Of a stretch of DNA of 22,562 bases, positions 9,584 through 20,236 are shown piece by piece. The position numbers and the translations under genes were made by a program. Numbering within the stretch: position 1 is the first letter of the stretch; every line of letters starts with the position of its first letter. The stretch covers positions 1-22,562 of the forward strand of contig JAEUWP010000149.1 of the NCBI GenBank assembly GCA_018524725.1, written 5' to 3'. This DNA comes from Podaxis mareebaensis (lineage: Eukaryota > Basidiomycota > Agaricomycetes > Agaricales > Agaricaceae). The notes under the pieces are model-generated. The model had not been told where the DNA came from. It did not search any database and worked only from the letters and a program-made list of their open reading frames with translations.

Positions 9584-9590
9584 ATATAAG
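9584..9590 (+). promoter_or_regulatory. TATA box upstream of the 9694 ORF
   Basis: GCTATATAAG, about 105 bp before the ATG at 9694. It is followed by a pyrimidine- and CA-rich leader typical of fungal transcription starts. This supports the next ORF being a gene. Confidence 0.5.
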
Positions 9591-9693
9591 ACCCCTTTGA
9601 CCACATCACCCATCCCAAGCACCTCTGTTACTTGGCTCGCAATCATTACCCACTTTCTGACACCTACACCCAAACGTCGTATCGTCCAGTAGA

Positions 9694-10317
9694 ATGAACC
9701 AGAGCGAATTTATCCCTGCCAGCAGTTACCCGCCATGTCCCAACGAGGGTTATCTAGCCCCGCCTTACAGCACTTATCCTTGGGGAACCGAGTGCCACTC
9801 ATGGGTGCCCCATCATTCACCTGCGGGCTACAATAACCTTCACATTCCTTGGGTACCCACCATCCATTCCAACGAGATTCTACATGACTCCAGCTATGCA
9901 GGAGTCGCCTTCCCAACGCCACAGAACGCCGCCTCTCGTGTAGATGGACCTTCGTGGGCACCATCGAACACTAACTTCAATGTGGCGGAAAGCGACAAAA
10001 CGCGTCACGACAGTTCGGACTGGAACAAAGTCAAGGCCCAACAGTCTTCAACCGGCATTCTGCAGGGACAAGAGCTATCAGTGGCTCAGCTCCCACAAAC
10101 CTCAGACGCATATCTGAACACCAGGGAATCCGGGGCTCATACCGGGTCGCCGAAGCCTTCCATTACATCTTATGGTTCTACAACCAGCACCGTCAACAAC
10201 ATAGGCAATACTTATCGCATCACCAGCTATGCATACAAACCCCCCTCGGCGTGGTCCGAGACCACCCTTTCTTTGCGGGATTCCCCCAGGGATGGGAGTG
10301 AAAAATCTGATCAATAA
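9694..10317 (+). CDS. Hypothetical protein, low-complexity Tyr/Ser/Pro-rich, intronless
   Basis: Single open frame of 207 aa. The first 60 residues are rich in Tyr, Pro, Trp and His (for example PPYSTYPWGTECHSW). The rest is Ser/Thr/Asn/Gln-rich and polar. It has no signal peptide, membrane segment or recognisable motif, so it is probably a disordered protein. Support comes from a TATA box about 105 bp upstream and normal CG and codon composition. The lack of introns in such an intron-dense genome is a mild oddity. It could be a first exon or a chance ORF. Function is unknown. Confidence 0.45.
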   Translation: MNQSEFIPASSYPPCPNEGYLAPPYSTYPWGTECHSWVPHHSPAGYNNLHIPWVPTIHSNEILHDSSYAGVAFPTPQNAASRVDGPSWAPSNTNFNVAESDKTRHDSSDWNKVKAQQSSTGILQGQELSVAQLPQTSDAYLNTRESGAHTGSPKPSITSYGSTTSTVNNIGNTYRITSYAYKPPSAWSETTLSLRDSPRDGSEKSDQ

Positions 10318-11000
10318 TGTCGATTTCTCCCGCGCTGGAGGCACGGGTGCCTACAGCTTGAGTTGAAACGGTATGAGGAACTTTAGTCGTTGAAGGAGAA
10401 ATAATGGCTGTTCGTTTGCAAGAGGCAGATTGAATTCATTTATAGTGGCTAGAGACGAGGCTATTCTTGTTTGGTTCCCTTAGTAGTAGATATAGACCCC
10501 AGGAAATAGCGAGATCTACAATCCTGTTGACGGAATACGGGATTCGCTAAACCTTCATATCCCATGAAAAAAAGGAATACCAGTGGAATCAGGTAAGGAT
10601 GGATGGGCAGTACGAAAACGAAAACCCATGTTTGTCAGACACGAACCAGTTGGTATGAGCAAGCTGACCATAGATTGAGTGATGCCGCCACAGCAGCCTA
10701 GATAATTCCCAGTCGGTTTCGCAGTCACTTTAGGACCTGCTGATGCTTACAATATGGACGATTTAGGTCGAACGGGTATATAGTGCCTCCTCATTACTGC
10801 AAGCCTACAACAGTGGACATCACCGCGAGTCTGACGCTGGTTCACGAAGCATTATAATAAGGGTTACCAAAACGTAGGATAGGCTTCGGCACATTGTCAC
10901 GATGAATATGCTATGTGAATCATACAGTATGCCCAACCTGCGGAAAAGGGGGGGATTGTCGACAAGAAACGGGTCCCCAGGCGGCAGCAATGACTCACGA
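10318..11000. other. Intergenic, no gene seen
   Basis: Holds the 3' flanks of two convergent genes (the 9694 ORF on plus and the complex I factor on minus). Reading frames are short and carry no recognisable motif. CG content looks normal. Confidence 0.5.
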
Positions 11001-11830
11001 TTATCCGCGCCGCAGCGTTTTAGGAGACCAGGATTCAGTTTCATCAGCCGGCCTCGACGGGGAGTCTGTCGGAGACGAATCTGTAGCTCCCACATTTTCT
11101 TGCGTTGGCGTTGCCTGTGGATGGTCAGGGTCGGGCTTGAGTTGGTTCCGAGGTTCTTGCAATCGTGCGCGCTTTGCAGTATCCTCTTTGATGCTCTGTT
11201 CGATCCTTAGCCGGGCCTCCCTCTCTTCTCGATCCCGGGCTTCAATCATAGCTGCATTGGCAAGCACACGTTTTTGGCGTTCTAGATCTTGTTGCAATTC
11301 CTAAGTTTGTTGCGTGCGTCAAAAAATCTCGCGCGTGACGACATCCGACTCGGCTCACTTCAATTGTAGGTGGGTGCTTCCTCGTATGTGATAGCCACAT
11401 GCTCCATTGGACTAGGATAGCGATATGAGCATTATTATGACGTAGATTAGCGATGAGTGCGCACCGGGTAATCGCTTTCCACCCCCGATATAACGCCAAA
11501 TATCCTCTGGATTCCTATACTGCACGGTGCGCTTCGTCCGCCGAGGGTCTGAAATTGCATCATCAGTCGATGGCCGGGGTGAGTTGAGTATGGAGGCTAG
11601 GACGAACCGTCCGAAGTGCCCGGGTGTTCATAAAATCGGTTTCCTACAAAGACCTTGGTATTCATTTCATTCTTTTTCTGGAAACCAATAATAGACGCTG
11701 AGCAAACCTTCCAGGTCCCGACCAACGTATCGTATCTGAGCTCGCAAAGATCAGGCATATTTACAAACATATGATGTGACAGGCTCACTGGTTTTCGTAT
11801 TAAGCTGAATATTCTTGCAAGTAACGACAT
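11001..11830 (-). CDS. NDUFAF2: Mitochondrial complex I assembly factor, NDUFAF2 (B17.2-like) family, 6 exons
   Basis: A mitochondrial assembly factor for NADH:ubiquinone oxidoreductase, paralogous to subunit NDUFA12. Spliced model (minus): exons 11830-11789, 11735-11708, 11643-11608, 11548-11465, 11411-11359, 11300-11001. Phases all join, giving 180 aa. The family hallmarks appear only after splicing: MSLLARIFSLIRKP, YVGRDLEGNRFYE, DPRRTKRTVQY, WRYIGGGKRLP, VQWSMWLSHTRKHPPTIEEL. The C-terminal 100 residues are a charged probable helix (RDREEREARLRIEQ) and a polar tail, more variable in the family. The short exons (28, 36 and 53 nt) hide the gene from ORF scans. An E-box-type CACGTG lies 82 bp upstream. 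Recognised from conserved family blocks; confident. Confidence 0.9.
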
Positions 11831-11911
11831 CTTAGTCAAGGTTTATGCAGGACGTGGTGGGCGAAGTCCGAGTTTCAGCGCTCCACGACAGGAAATGGAT
11901 GGGCGGCTGAT

Positions 11912-11917
11912 CACGTG
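11912..11917 (-). promoter_or_regulatory. CACGTG element upstream of NDUFAF2
   Basis: TCACGTG lies about 82 bp before the NDUFAF2 start. CACGTG sites occur in many fungal respiratory-gene promoters, but a 6-bp palindrome arises often by chance. Confidence 0.25.
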
Positions 11918-14393
11918 TATTTATCCCCAATCACTGAGCACCGAACTGTTTTTTCCTTAGTTTGCCTTACGTCTCGTCATATTCTAGCCCTCTCATTCAG
12001 ACGTTTCGAATTCGAACAACCTTTCCCCCGGGATAACCACATGAGATTAGGATATCTCTTACTCAACATCAAACGCAAATTACTAGAGTGATTGCGTCCA
12101 GTCCTTGGGTCAGCGCTCAGCCGTTATACTGGAGTCTTAGGATTCATCTGCCCATGGCTTGATTACTGCTCTTTAATCCAGAAACCAACCATCACGATGC
12201 ACTATCTCTTCTGGAGCCACCGTCTTAACAACCATGGATACTGGTCTGCCTCGCGATGAGTTTCAATCCGAACATTACGCTGGACACCCATGAATCACGC
12301 CATGGAGAGCGCCATGAGCATCATGGGCAGCATGGACGTTTGGCACATTGCGGTTCTCATGAGCACTTTGAACATATGGAAATCACGGAGGATGCTATAG
12401 CCATTGTTGTTAGCTTCTTGCAGGGACATTTTGTGCGTAGTAGGGTATATTGCATCCAACTGTCCCTACTAATCTGGCTCCGTATCTGCCATCTCTCCCG
12501 GTCCTGAACGAAAGCTTGTTGAATCCATCTAAGGATATTTTCGCGCGTTTAATCCTGATGAGCATTATCCCTTCGACTAAGTGTTGTCCAGCCCGATAGC
12601 TGAAGCATTCCTCCACTTTAACTACCGGTTGCGTCTCTGTTCTATCAGCTTCTTTGTCATATATGACACATCGTCGCCCCTTGTTCCATCCATCCCAGTT
12701 GTCCTAAGGACTAGACTGTTGGACTTGTTCAACTCATGGTTCGCTTTTTAGGGATGTCGGTCTTCGGGGAGTTGTCGGGAAACTTCACGTAGGAAGGCAA
12801 GGAAGGTTTTATCCAGGACATAAGACAGGATGCTCACGGTCAAAATCAGAGAAGCTAACAAATCTCCCAAGAATACGAAGAGAAATATACTTCCTTCGCA
12901 CAAGGAGCGTCGTAAATTTAGTTCACTCCCACCCGTCCTCTGCCCTAGTGAATGACGAAGGTTGCAAGTAAGAGGGGCTGAGAGTGAGAGAGACGGCAGA
13001 CTCAAGAGATAGGGATTTCGACTCCAAGAGAGAGATGTATTTTCGACACGCGTTCAACAACTATTTCTACGAAATCGGACAATGACAGACAGCGACAATA
13101 GTATCTAAGAGAGGACGAACAAAGGAGGACGGTTGCGAACGCGTCCTATGGCGAGAGACGAGTCGTTAGGTAAAAAAATAGATTATTCGGGCCTTATTCG
13201 GCTACAGGGGGAACAATGCGATGTACTGTCGTGCTCGCGCAGCCGTTTCCCATTTCCTACACTAGGATGGCGGAGGTTGTGGTTGGGCCGCCACGACTTC
13301 AGGAGCACCCAGCAGTACTGGGAGGCAATTCCACGCTGGAATATTCGGAGAACCAGTGCAAAAGCCGGACGCTTCATGTCACTCAGTTGACGAAGGCACC
13401 GGGGCCCTCTAGGTTCCTCCATACAAAATATGTGGATAGGTGATATCCATTAAGGAGGTGCACTCTTGTGGCAATAAAACGGCGTAGAGAAAGATGGCAG
13501 GGGGATCTTGACATAAAGATCAGGCTGCTACTTGGAAACAAGTGGTACTCGAGGGTACCCTACAAGTGTGTCGGCGGGCTAACGTCGACGGCAGCGGACG
13601 TTCCGAGCCATTGGTAAATCCCAAAGACCAAAGTAACTTCCGATGCCTCGCACAGAACGCAGGCCTTACGCAAGGGAACATTACTAGAACTACCGTGTAT
13701 CCGATTCTATGAATACACCGGAGAAGCATGGAGAAGAAGCTAAACAGAATCTTGAAGAGATAACGTGCCTATTTGGAGCCTTGGTTGATGTCAGGAGTCT
13801 AGTGGTCGTGAGAAATTTCTATTCAAAAATAACGACTATCAAAAGGAAACCGGATGCTCGGTCAACCGTTCACTCCAAACAAAGCTACTCTCCGGCGTCC
13901 TAGATCCACACACCTCGTCCTTGGGGCTGATATGCTATATGTATGCTATGTATCTGAAATCACAGCAAGAAAGGAGGCGTATGTGTGAGTGCAAAAGCCT
14001 CAGACAGCAGAAGCGATTGATCACAACTGCTTTACGCATTTTTATGCATCTTGCTCTGAGTATCCTCTTGTCTGATACGTAGCCACTGGCATTACTAACA
14101 ACGATTCGGAGAGCAAGGTCATATCAATGACAGCAAAACATCGTAGGTTCGCGAACCCGGAATCCATCGCATCCCAAGCGAGGAAGCGTCAGAATGGATG
14201 ACACGTCTACATTCAGCACGGGATCGTGGCTCTCCCTATTGCCGTGCTTCTTTGGATCCCCGAGGGTGGTGTGACGCTATGGATACCGTACGCCGTTCAC
14301 GGTTCTTCGCTCTAATGGAGATTGTGACCTCCAGGAAGTGTTCATGGAGTATATCCGTCCATTCCCATGGAGCCTGGTCGTGCTGTGGTGCAC
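11918..14393. other. 2.5-kb intergenic stretch without a supported gene
   Basis: CG-normal DNA between NDUFAF2 and the P450. The only mildly notable frame is 12256-12507 (+), with a His-rich start (HGERHEHHGQHG). A possible intron follows at 12433 (GTGCGT, with CTACTAATC branch-like sequence), but no continuation gives a recognisable protein. Nothing else has domain-like features, convincing splice chains or RNA structure that I can see. It may hold long promoters, UTRs or a decayed gene. Confidence 0.4.
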
Positions 14394-14400
14394 TATATAA
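14394..14400 (+). promoter_or_regulatory. TATA box of the P450 gene
   Basis: CACTATATAAG, with TATATAA ending about 64 bp before the ATG at 14464, followed by a CA/CT-rich leader. Confidence 0.6.
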
Positions 14401-14463
14401 GAACGCCTAAAGTACCATCGCAAGAACTAATCTCACACCTCAAGTGACTTCTCGCTGTTAGCC

Positions 14464-16976
14464 ATGATATCTCTTTTTGTTCAAGTTGTTTCACTCTACG
14501 CAGTCTCATGGGCCGCGTGGAAACTCTTGAGACGTTTTGTGGTCAAGTCACCTTTGGACATTTTGCCGGGCCCGCCCTCGGGTTCATTTCTTTCGGGTGA
14601 GTACACGCTACTGTCGGGATACGAGCAAGTCGATGATGCCGGAATACAATAGGCAATATTTCACAACTGTTCGACCCGCTTGGATGGGATTTCCATCACC
14701 ACATCCTCGAGCGTTGTGAGTGTTCTGGGCTTCCTTGTTGTTTCTGAAGCTCATGGGTCATGGCTAGATGGTAGGGTCATGAAAATCCGGGGCCCACTGG
14801 GTGTAGGTCACCCTTACTGGTCTCACTCTTAGACGTAGTATTGACCAAGAAAAGGAACGCGTTCTGGTGACCTCCGACCCGAAAGCCCTTCACCACATCG
14901 TGGTCAAGGACCAGTACGATTATGAAGCCATTGGATTTATCAGGTGTGTTTGTGTTCGAGAAGGGTACATGTACAGGCTCCCATGTTCGGTCCTCAGTCG
15001 TAACAAGAGCTACTTCGGTCAAGGTCTTCTCTCAACCTTGGGTAGGCCTCCTTCTATTGACTACCGGTTTCGTTCTCTCACATATTACAGGTGAGCAGCA
15101 TAGAAAACAGAGGAAAATGATGAACCCTGTTTTTTCGATCAATCACATGCGCGAAATGAGTGAGATGGTTATTGTTCAGCCCTTATGTAGTACTCATCCG
15201 TGCGCCTTGTAGTTCCTTTGTTCTATGAAGTGACGGAGCGGGTATGTTTTGCGGCTCGTGAAGACCACTTATGCTTACAAGATTTCGAAACAAGTTACGG
15301 ACGACGCTTGTGAAGAAGCTGAGGAATGGACCGCAGGAGATTGACATCCTTATGTGGATGTCAAGGACGGCACTCGAGTTGATCGGCCAAAGTGGGATGG
15401 GCTACTCCTTTGATGCCTTGGTGGATGACCACGCAAATCATCCTTTCCCTCAGTCGATAAAGAAGCTCAAGTAAGCCCTTGTCCAACTTCATTGGTGTAA
15501 CGTACCTGAAGGCTGTCTGTTTTCCTTGCTTGCAGTCTGCTCAGCGGCGGACCCTTCGGCTTCTTCATCAACCAGATGATTTTCCCGGTTGCTGCAAAAT
15601 TTGATTGTCCGCGCCTGAAGAGATTCGTCGTGGACCATATCCCTTGGCGACGAGTACAACGGATTGCGAGGTTGATCGACATCATGCACAATACCTCAAT
15701 CGAGATCATCAAGGCGAAGAGAGATGCTTTGAATAGCAATGACCCAGCTGTTGTTGCAGAGATGATGGAAAAGAAGGACATCATCACCATCCTCAGTACG
15801 TATGACTACTACTCAACTCATCTCCGTAAACTAATATGGAAATCAGTGAAGGCGAATCTTCAAGCAGCAGAAGGGGAACATCTGAGCGACGAGGAAGTCT
15901 TCGGGCAGGTATGACTTCCTGTGCTTTTCATGAATTGCCTTCCCGCGTCTAATGGTCCGTAGGTTGCGTACGTCATTTCAGAGAGTCTCTGATCTCTGCT
16001 GAGATTACCATTCCAATCCAGGACCTTTGTACTCGCAGGCATGGAAACGACATCGTCGGCGTTGTCCCGGGTTCTTCACTTACTCTCTATGCATACGGAT
16101 GTCCAAAAGAAACTACGCAACGAAATTCGTGAGGCTCAGAAGGACGGGAACTTGACTTACGACCAGCTAGTTTCCTTGCCATACCTAGATGCGGTCTGCC
16201 GAGAGACTCTTCGAGTGTAAGTGGCAGGTGGTCCGTATAAGTAGCATTATTTGATTTCGCGATGCAGATATCCTCCTATCAATCTTGCTCCCGTGCGCAC
16301 GTATGTGTTTATCTTTTGACTATATACTGTACCGTTACCCTAATGCTCATGCTATCTAGGGCACGCAAGGACATGATACTCCCTCTTTCGAAGCCGGTCA
16401 TTGGTGCAGATGGCAAAGAGGTGGCTGAAGTCATGGTCCCGAAGGGCACTGACGTTATTATATCCGTCCTCGGCTCGAATACGAATCCGGATCTATGGGG
16501 ACCAGACGCTCTTGAGTGGAAACCTGAACGGTGGTTATCACCTCTTCCCGAGGCTCTCGGAGAAGCACATATGCCTGGAATCTACTCTCATCTGTTCGTC
16601 TTGACCGTCTTGCCTCATGCGCACTATGTTGATCAACGTTCTGCAGGATGACATTCTTAGGAGGCGGCCGTGCTTGCCTGTAAGTAATCTCATACTCGAG
16701 CACTTCAACAAGTGTCAGTAACGGATAATTTCGCAGTGGCTTCAAGTTTTCCCAATTGGAGATGAGTATGTCATCTTCTTCAATCCGGTGGATCTGCGCT
16801 TACGGAACGAATGCCTCGCAGAGGTTGTCTTATCCGTTCTTCTCAGCACCTTCCAATTCGAGGTTTCGAAGAAGCACGAGATTACATGGAAGATGACAGG
16901 TATCGCTGGACCCTATGTCGAGAATTTGGATCCCACTCAGCCCCAGCTCCCTATGGTTATGAGCTTGGTGGATTGA
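14464..16976 (+). CDS. Cytochrome P450 monooxygenase, 17 exons including a 5-nt microexon
   Basis: Membrane-anchored heme monooxygenase; substrate unknown. Exons: 14464-14596, 14653-14715, 14768-14802, 14855-14943, 14998-15041, 15091-15159, 15213-15241, 15295-15470, 15536-15795, 15847-15908, 15963-15967, 16022-16216, 16268-16300, 16360-16593, 16647-16679, 16737-16765, 16822-16976. All phases join, giving 547 aa. Features in order: N-terminal hydrophobic anchor (1-20), LPGPPSGSFLSG hinge, YGRVMKIRGPLG, DPKALHHIVVKDQY, FGQGLLSTLGEQHRKQRKMMNPVFS (C-helix region, written here as one family block in two parts around GEQ), I-helix AGMETT (327-332), ETLR (383-386; ExxR), PERW (453-456) and heme loop FLGGGRACLG with ligand Cys486. 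Two acceptors (14853-14854 and 15293-15294, both AAG) are unusual but restore the family sequence. It appears intact. Subfamily not assigned. Confidence 0.9.
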
Positions 16977-18271
16977 AGCTTTGTCCTTAGTAAAGATGTA
17001 CACCACTTTTGCGGCTTGTATCCGACCACGTTATCTATCAATAGTTCTCTACTTCGGTCAAATATATGACATTTGTGAACTTTTGCCCCTGTCCAGCCAT
17101 ACCAGGTGATCTCATGTCGTAGCATGCATGACCGAAAAAAGTCAGTCACCATAGCGCTAAAGGTTGCTGGGAATAAGTGGTCTCCGGTCTGTTACGGCCC
17201 AGCAACCATCCCATGCACTTGCTAAGTTACGAGAGGCGGAACGAACGTGGATTCTCCTTCTGCACCCTTCCCCAGGTCTGATGACGGGAAAGGTGGCTTG
17301 AGAATTGCGACCCGGAGCTGATGTTGATCTTCCGGTCTTGAATCATCAACTCGGCTCGAGTTATTGTACCTGCCCCTTGGATACGAAGGAAGGAACTTAT
17401 TTCTTATATGGCATTCCTGTCGCAGCCAGCTCTTCCCGGATCTCGTAGTGAGTTTCGTCTTCCCTACATATAAAGGATCCATCGCGGTTAAACGTTAAAC
17501 GGCGGTTGTTGTTAGGGTGACGTTTGTGAATGATTTCGATCCAATAAGAGTCCTCGGAGTGTAGCGTACTCTCCATCAGTGAGGTTTCTATTCACCAATT
17601 CTTATTTTACTTCCTGCTAAGGTTATATTCATCTATGTACTCCTCAGAGTCATATACGGTGAGTGGCTGCTCCCCTCTCAGCGACCTTCGCCAACACCTC
17701 GGCTGCACTTCCGGCCATTAATCTACAAAGGATTATGTGCAAGGGCGAACTTGGTTCAACGGCCAACTATTGGTCAGGTAATGTGCCTCACCTCCGCTAA
17801 TCCGAACGGGTGACCGTTCCTGCGAGCTAGTAATAGAAGAATTGTTGTGTATTCAATCTCAAGTCCTGAACTAAGCGGACACAGGATGTCTATTGAAGGA
17901 ACGGTAACGAAAATATGTGACACTCCATCCACATCACTCCTGATATTTGTGGCAGATTCGATCAGCAGTGGCTACGCTAACTGGTTCTCCTGCCGGTCTC
18001 TTGCCAGTTGGTTACTGTGATGGCGAGGAACTGACCATTAGCGCTGCGAGCGACCATGATTCGGAGGGCAGTCGTTCGAGTGACAGTGAAATATTTCCCC
18101 AGTCCCGAGTTCCATCCAATGTCACGATGATTGTATGCTTAGGTGGTTTGTTGCATGGTGACATTATAGAGTGTCAATACACTAGCGACATCAATGCAAC
18201 CGATGAATTGAACGAGGTGGTGACAAACCCATGGATGCGAGGATAACATCGTTCTTGTTCTTATAGACCAT
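16977..18271. other. Intergenic, with a dispersed repeat copy and a short inverted repeat
   Basis: A 10-bp inverted repeat, GGTTGCTGGG (17162-17171) with CCCAGCAACC (17198-17207), lies after the P450. It might form an RNA hairpin but has no U-run. Frames such as 17947-18246 (+) show no domain and overlap repeat-derived DNA. No supported gene. Confidence 0.45.
17716..17938 (+). mobile_element. Dispersed repeat, CG-intact copy
   Basis: About 220 bp aligns co-linearly with 22201-22427 on the same strand, from CATTAATCTAC to CACTCCATCC. This copy keeps CG sites that the other has lost. There is no coding capacity, and the element class is unknown. The two copies bracket the membrane-protein gene at about 4.5 kb spacing. 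Confidence 0.7.
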
Positions 18272-18278
18272 TATATAT
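18272..18278 (+). promoter_or_regulatory. TATA-like box of the membrane-protein gene
   Basis: TATATAT about 85-90 bp before the ATG at 18363, followed by a CT-rich leader (TCTCTCCTCCCC). Confidence 0.4.
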
Positions 18279-18362
18279 GTGTGCATCAATTCGGAGTCAG
18301 TATAGCCACACATCCTTGCCTAATTCACATATCGTTCTCTCTCCTCCCCTAAAGTACAGGAA

Positions 18363-19475
18363 ATGGCGACTCATTCTTCGGATGAAGTATACTCCTTATT
18401 GCGTGGCTCCCTTCTAGGGTCACTTGGAGTCTCATTCTTCAGCCTCTTCAGTGGTGGGATGCTGACTTTGGGGATAGAATCTTTGTTTCTATTACACCCT
18501 AAAGAGACAGTTTCAGCATCTAATCGGCAACGGTTCTTAAGGGCATATATCATTGTGCTCTTGACGACTACCATCACCTTTGGGGTTCTGACCTTCCTAC
18601 GCACAAACTCGCAAGCTCTCTTTTCTGCCCAGTTCCATCCTGGATCGCAAGACCCTACAAGTGTTCTGCACCTTGTGACAAATGTAGGATGTATATTCAT
18701 TATGTGCCTAACAGACGGAATTCTGGTAAGAGGATCTCTCCATAACCTTTGTGTCCTTTCGGATCATGTTGATCAAATATTCAAGGTATGGCGATGTTTC
18801 ATGGTCCAAAGAGGACTTGGACCGAATCACTTGAGAATACAGAACATGCTTTGGGTCTTTCCATTGCTCCTTCTGACATTAACTGCCGGTATGATTCTAC
18901 TGAATTCTCGAGGGGATGTGCTGTTTCTCAATGAGAAGCAAGGCACAGGAACCGCTGGAGGAATTTTATGCAACAGATCTCAATCTCTGCTTTTAGCTTC
19001 CAACCTCATGGTAGCAGCATTCTCTTCCAATATCCTCTTAAACATTTTTGCAACTTCCTTCATAACTACTCGCTTGCTCCTGCACAGACGCATGTTGATA
19101 GCTTGTCATGGGGGAACAGTACATACAGTACAACATCTCTGCATCACGGGAATTCTTCTGGAATCATCTGCTATCAATGTCCCAGTCACTGTTGCTGCAG
19201 CAGTAGGATTGAGGGCAGAGAAAAACTTTGGGCTAATTACCGCATGTGTCGCTCTTGCTAGTCAGGTATGTTCTTTCATGGGACAAACATGCAGCACCAT
19301 AGTAGCTAACAGTAATCAGGCATTTGCAACCATTCTGATTATCCACCAAGTCGCTTTGGGCAGAGCATTTGATCAACAAAACGAGGACAAGGGGACAAGG
19401 CAGGCAGAGGAGAAATTTAGGTGCAGTGAATCCTGGGAATCTGCCTTCAATGGTGCAGAAAGGACCTTAACGTAG
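18363..19475 (+). CDS. Seven-helix membrane protein of agaricomycete type, with two stop-free introns
   Basis: Resembles the large agaricomycete family of uncharacterised multi-helix membrane proteins; role unknown. The DNA is open from ATG to TAG (370 codons), but two segments look like introns whose lengths are multiples of three. They are 18726-18785 (GTAAGA...AAG, 60 nt) and 19266-19319 (GTATGT...CAG, 54 nt). Removing them gives 332 aa and restores family motifs: TDGILVWRCF at the end of helix 3, and ASQAFATILIIHQVALGRAF in helix 7. Helices are visible at about 15-40, 58-80, 102-127, 140-162, 186-220, 228-255 and 265-295 of the spliced protein. The C-tail is polar and charged. It sits at the border to CG-erased DNA. 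The membrane topology is clear; the exact family name is not. Confidence 0.8.
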   Translation: MATHSSDEVYSLLRGSLLGSLGVSFFSLFSGGMLTLGIESLFLLHPKETVSASNRQRFLRAYIIVLLTTTITFGVLTFLRTNSQALFSAQFHPGSQDPTSVLHLVTNVGCIFIMCLTDGILVRGSLHNLCVLSDHVDQIFKVWRCFMVQRGLGPNHLRIQNMLWVFPLLLLTLTAGMILLNSRGDVLFLNEKQGTGTAGGILCNRSQSLLLASNLMVAAFSSNILLNIFATSFITTRLLLHRRMLIACHGGTVHTVQHLCITGILLESSAINVPVTVAAAVGLRAEKNFGLITACVALASQVCSFMGQTCSTIVANSNQAFATILIIHQVALGRAFDQQNEDKGTRQAEEKFRCSESWESAFNGAERTLT

Positions 19476-19497
19476 TTTCGCATATGCATGAAGATAG

Positions 19498-19759
19498 TTA
19501 TGGATCAATAGACCTACTCTTTGGAATGATTAGACTGGGGTATTCAGCTGCTAACGAGGAGGCAAACTGAAGGGAGGGACCAACAGGGAGCTGTGGCAAC
19601 AAGAGAATGGATAGTAGACCAGAATCCAATTCCTGATCAGATTGCTCCTTAGAGATAATCATGATGTAATCATTAAGTAGTGCTGGTCGTGGCCAGTGGT
19701 GATCCAAAGCCATGATGGCTCTTTCCAGGAAATCATACTCAGAATCACGACTTGATCTC
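19498..19759 (-). CDS. Possible 3'-terminal exon of an unrecognised minus-strand gene
   Basis: An open minus-strand frame of about 87 codons begins after a good acceptor (GATGCAG) and ends at TAA. It contains SEYDFLERAIMALDHHWPRP and is rich in Leu and Ser. It holds all the CG dinucleotides left between 19498 and 19760, while the 2.8 kb beyond has one, as if selection kept this part. No upstream exon could be joined convincingly, so it may be a gene remnant. No function suggested. Confidence 0.3.
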
Positions 19760-20236
19760 CTGCATCAGCAAAACACCCAAAAGATGTTATTGACTTGGAG
19801 ACCTTAAGAAACTCTGACATTGTTTTGTGCATATCAGATACTTAGAAAATGTTGGCTCTGAGAATACCAAGCAAATGAATTCATGTACTGAAATTACCAG
19901 ATAAAAAACATCCTTGTGAGATATTGCCTAACTGGGTAAAAGCATGTTGGTGAGATGACCAGCATGTTACCATCATCTGTGGAACAATGATATATTAAAC
20001 CATCATTATCAATGCATGACCATCATAGACCCATCATTGTAAACACCTTACCATCATTTAGGTATCTTTTTGATGACCTTATCATTATTGAGGGGCTGGA
20101 ATTAAATATTTTGAAGTGCAAGGGAGATGCTTTTGTGTATCAAGAAAGGACTTACAAGGACCTAGAACTGACCTCTCCCTCTAATGAGACAAAGCAGGTA
20201 GTGGGTTATATATTATAATAATACAAGGTCCAGTAA

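Noticed and set aside
11242..11499. Frameshifted pseudogene (NPEDIW joined to ALYRGWKAIT)
   Set aside because: Apparent frameshifts vanish once introns 11412-11464 and 11549-11607 are removed, giving intact NDUFAF2.
12256..12507. His-rich 83-codon frame as a metal transporter or pheromone precursor
   Set aside because: No membrane segments typical of metal transporters, no C-terminal CaaX, and no convincing continuation after a possible intron.
17162..17207. Inverted repeat as a transcription terminator
   Set aside because: Short stem with no U-run; intrinsic terminators of this kind are not how fungal Pol II genes end.
17947..18246. 99-codon plus-strand frame as a gene
   Set aside because: No domain, no promoter or splice support, and it starts at the edge of a dispersed repeat.
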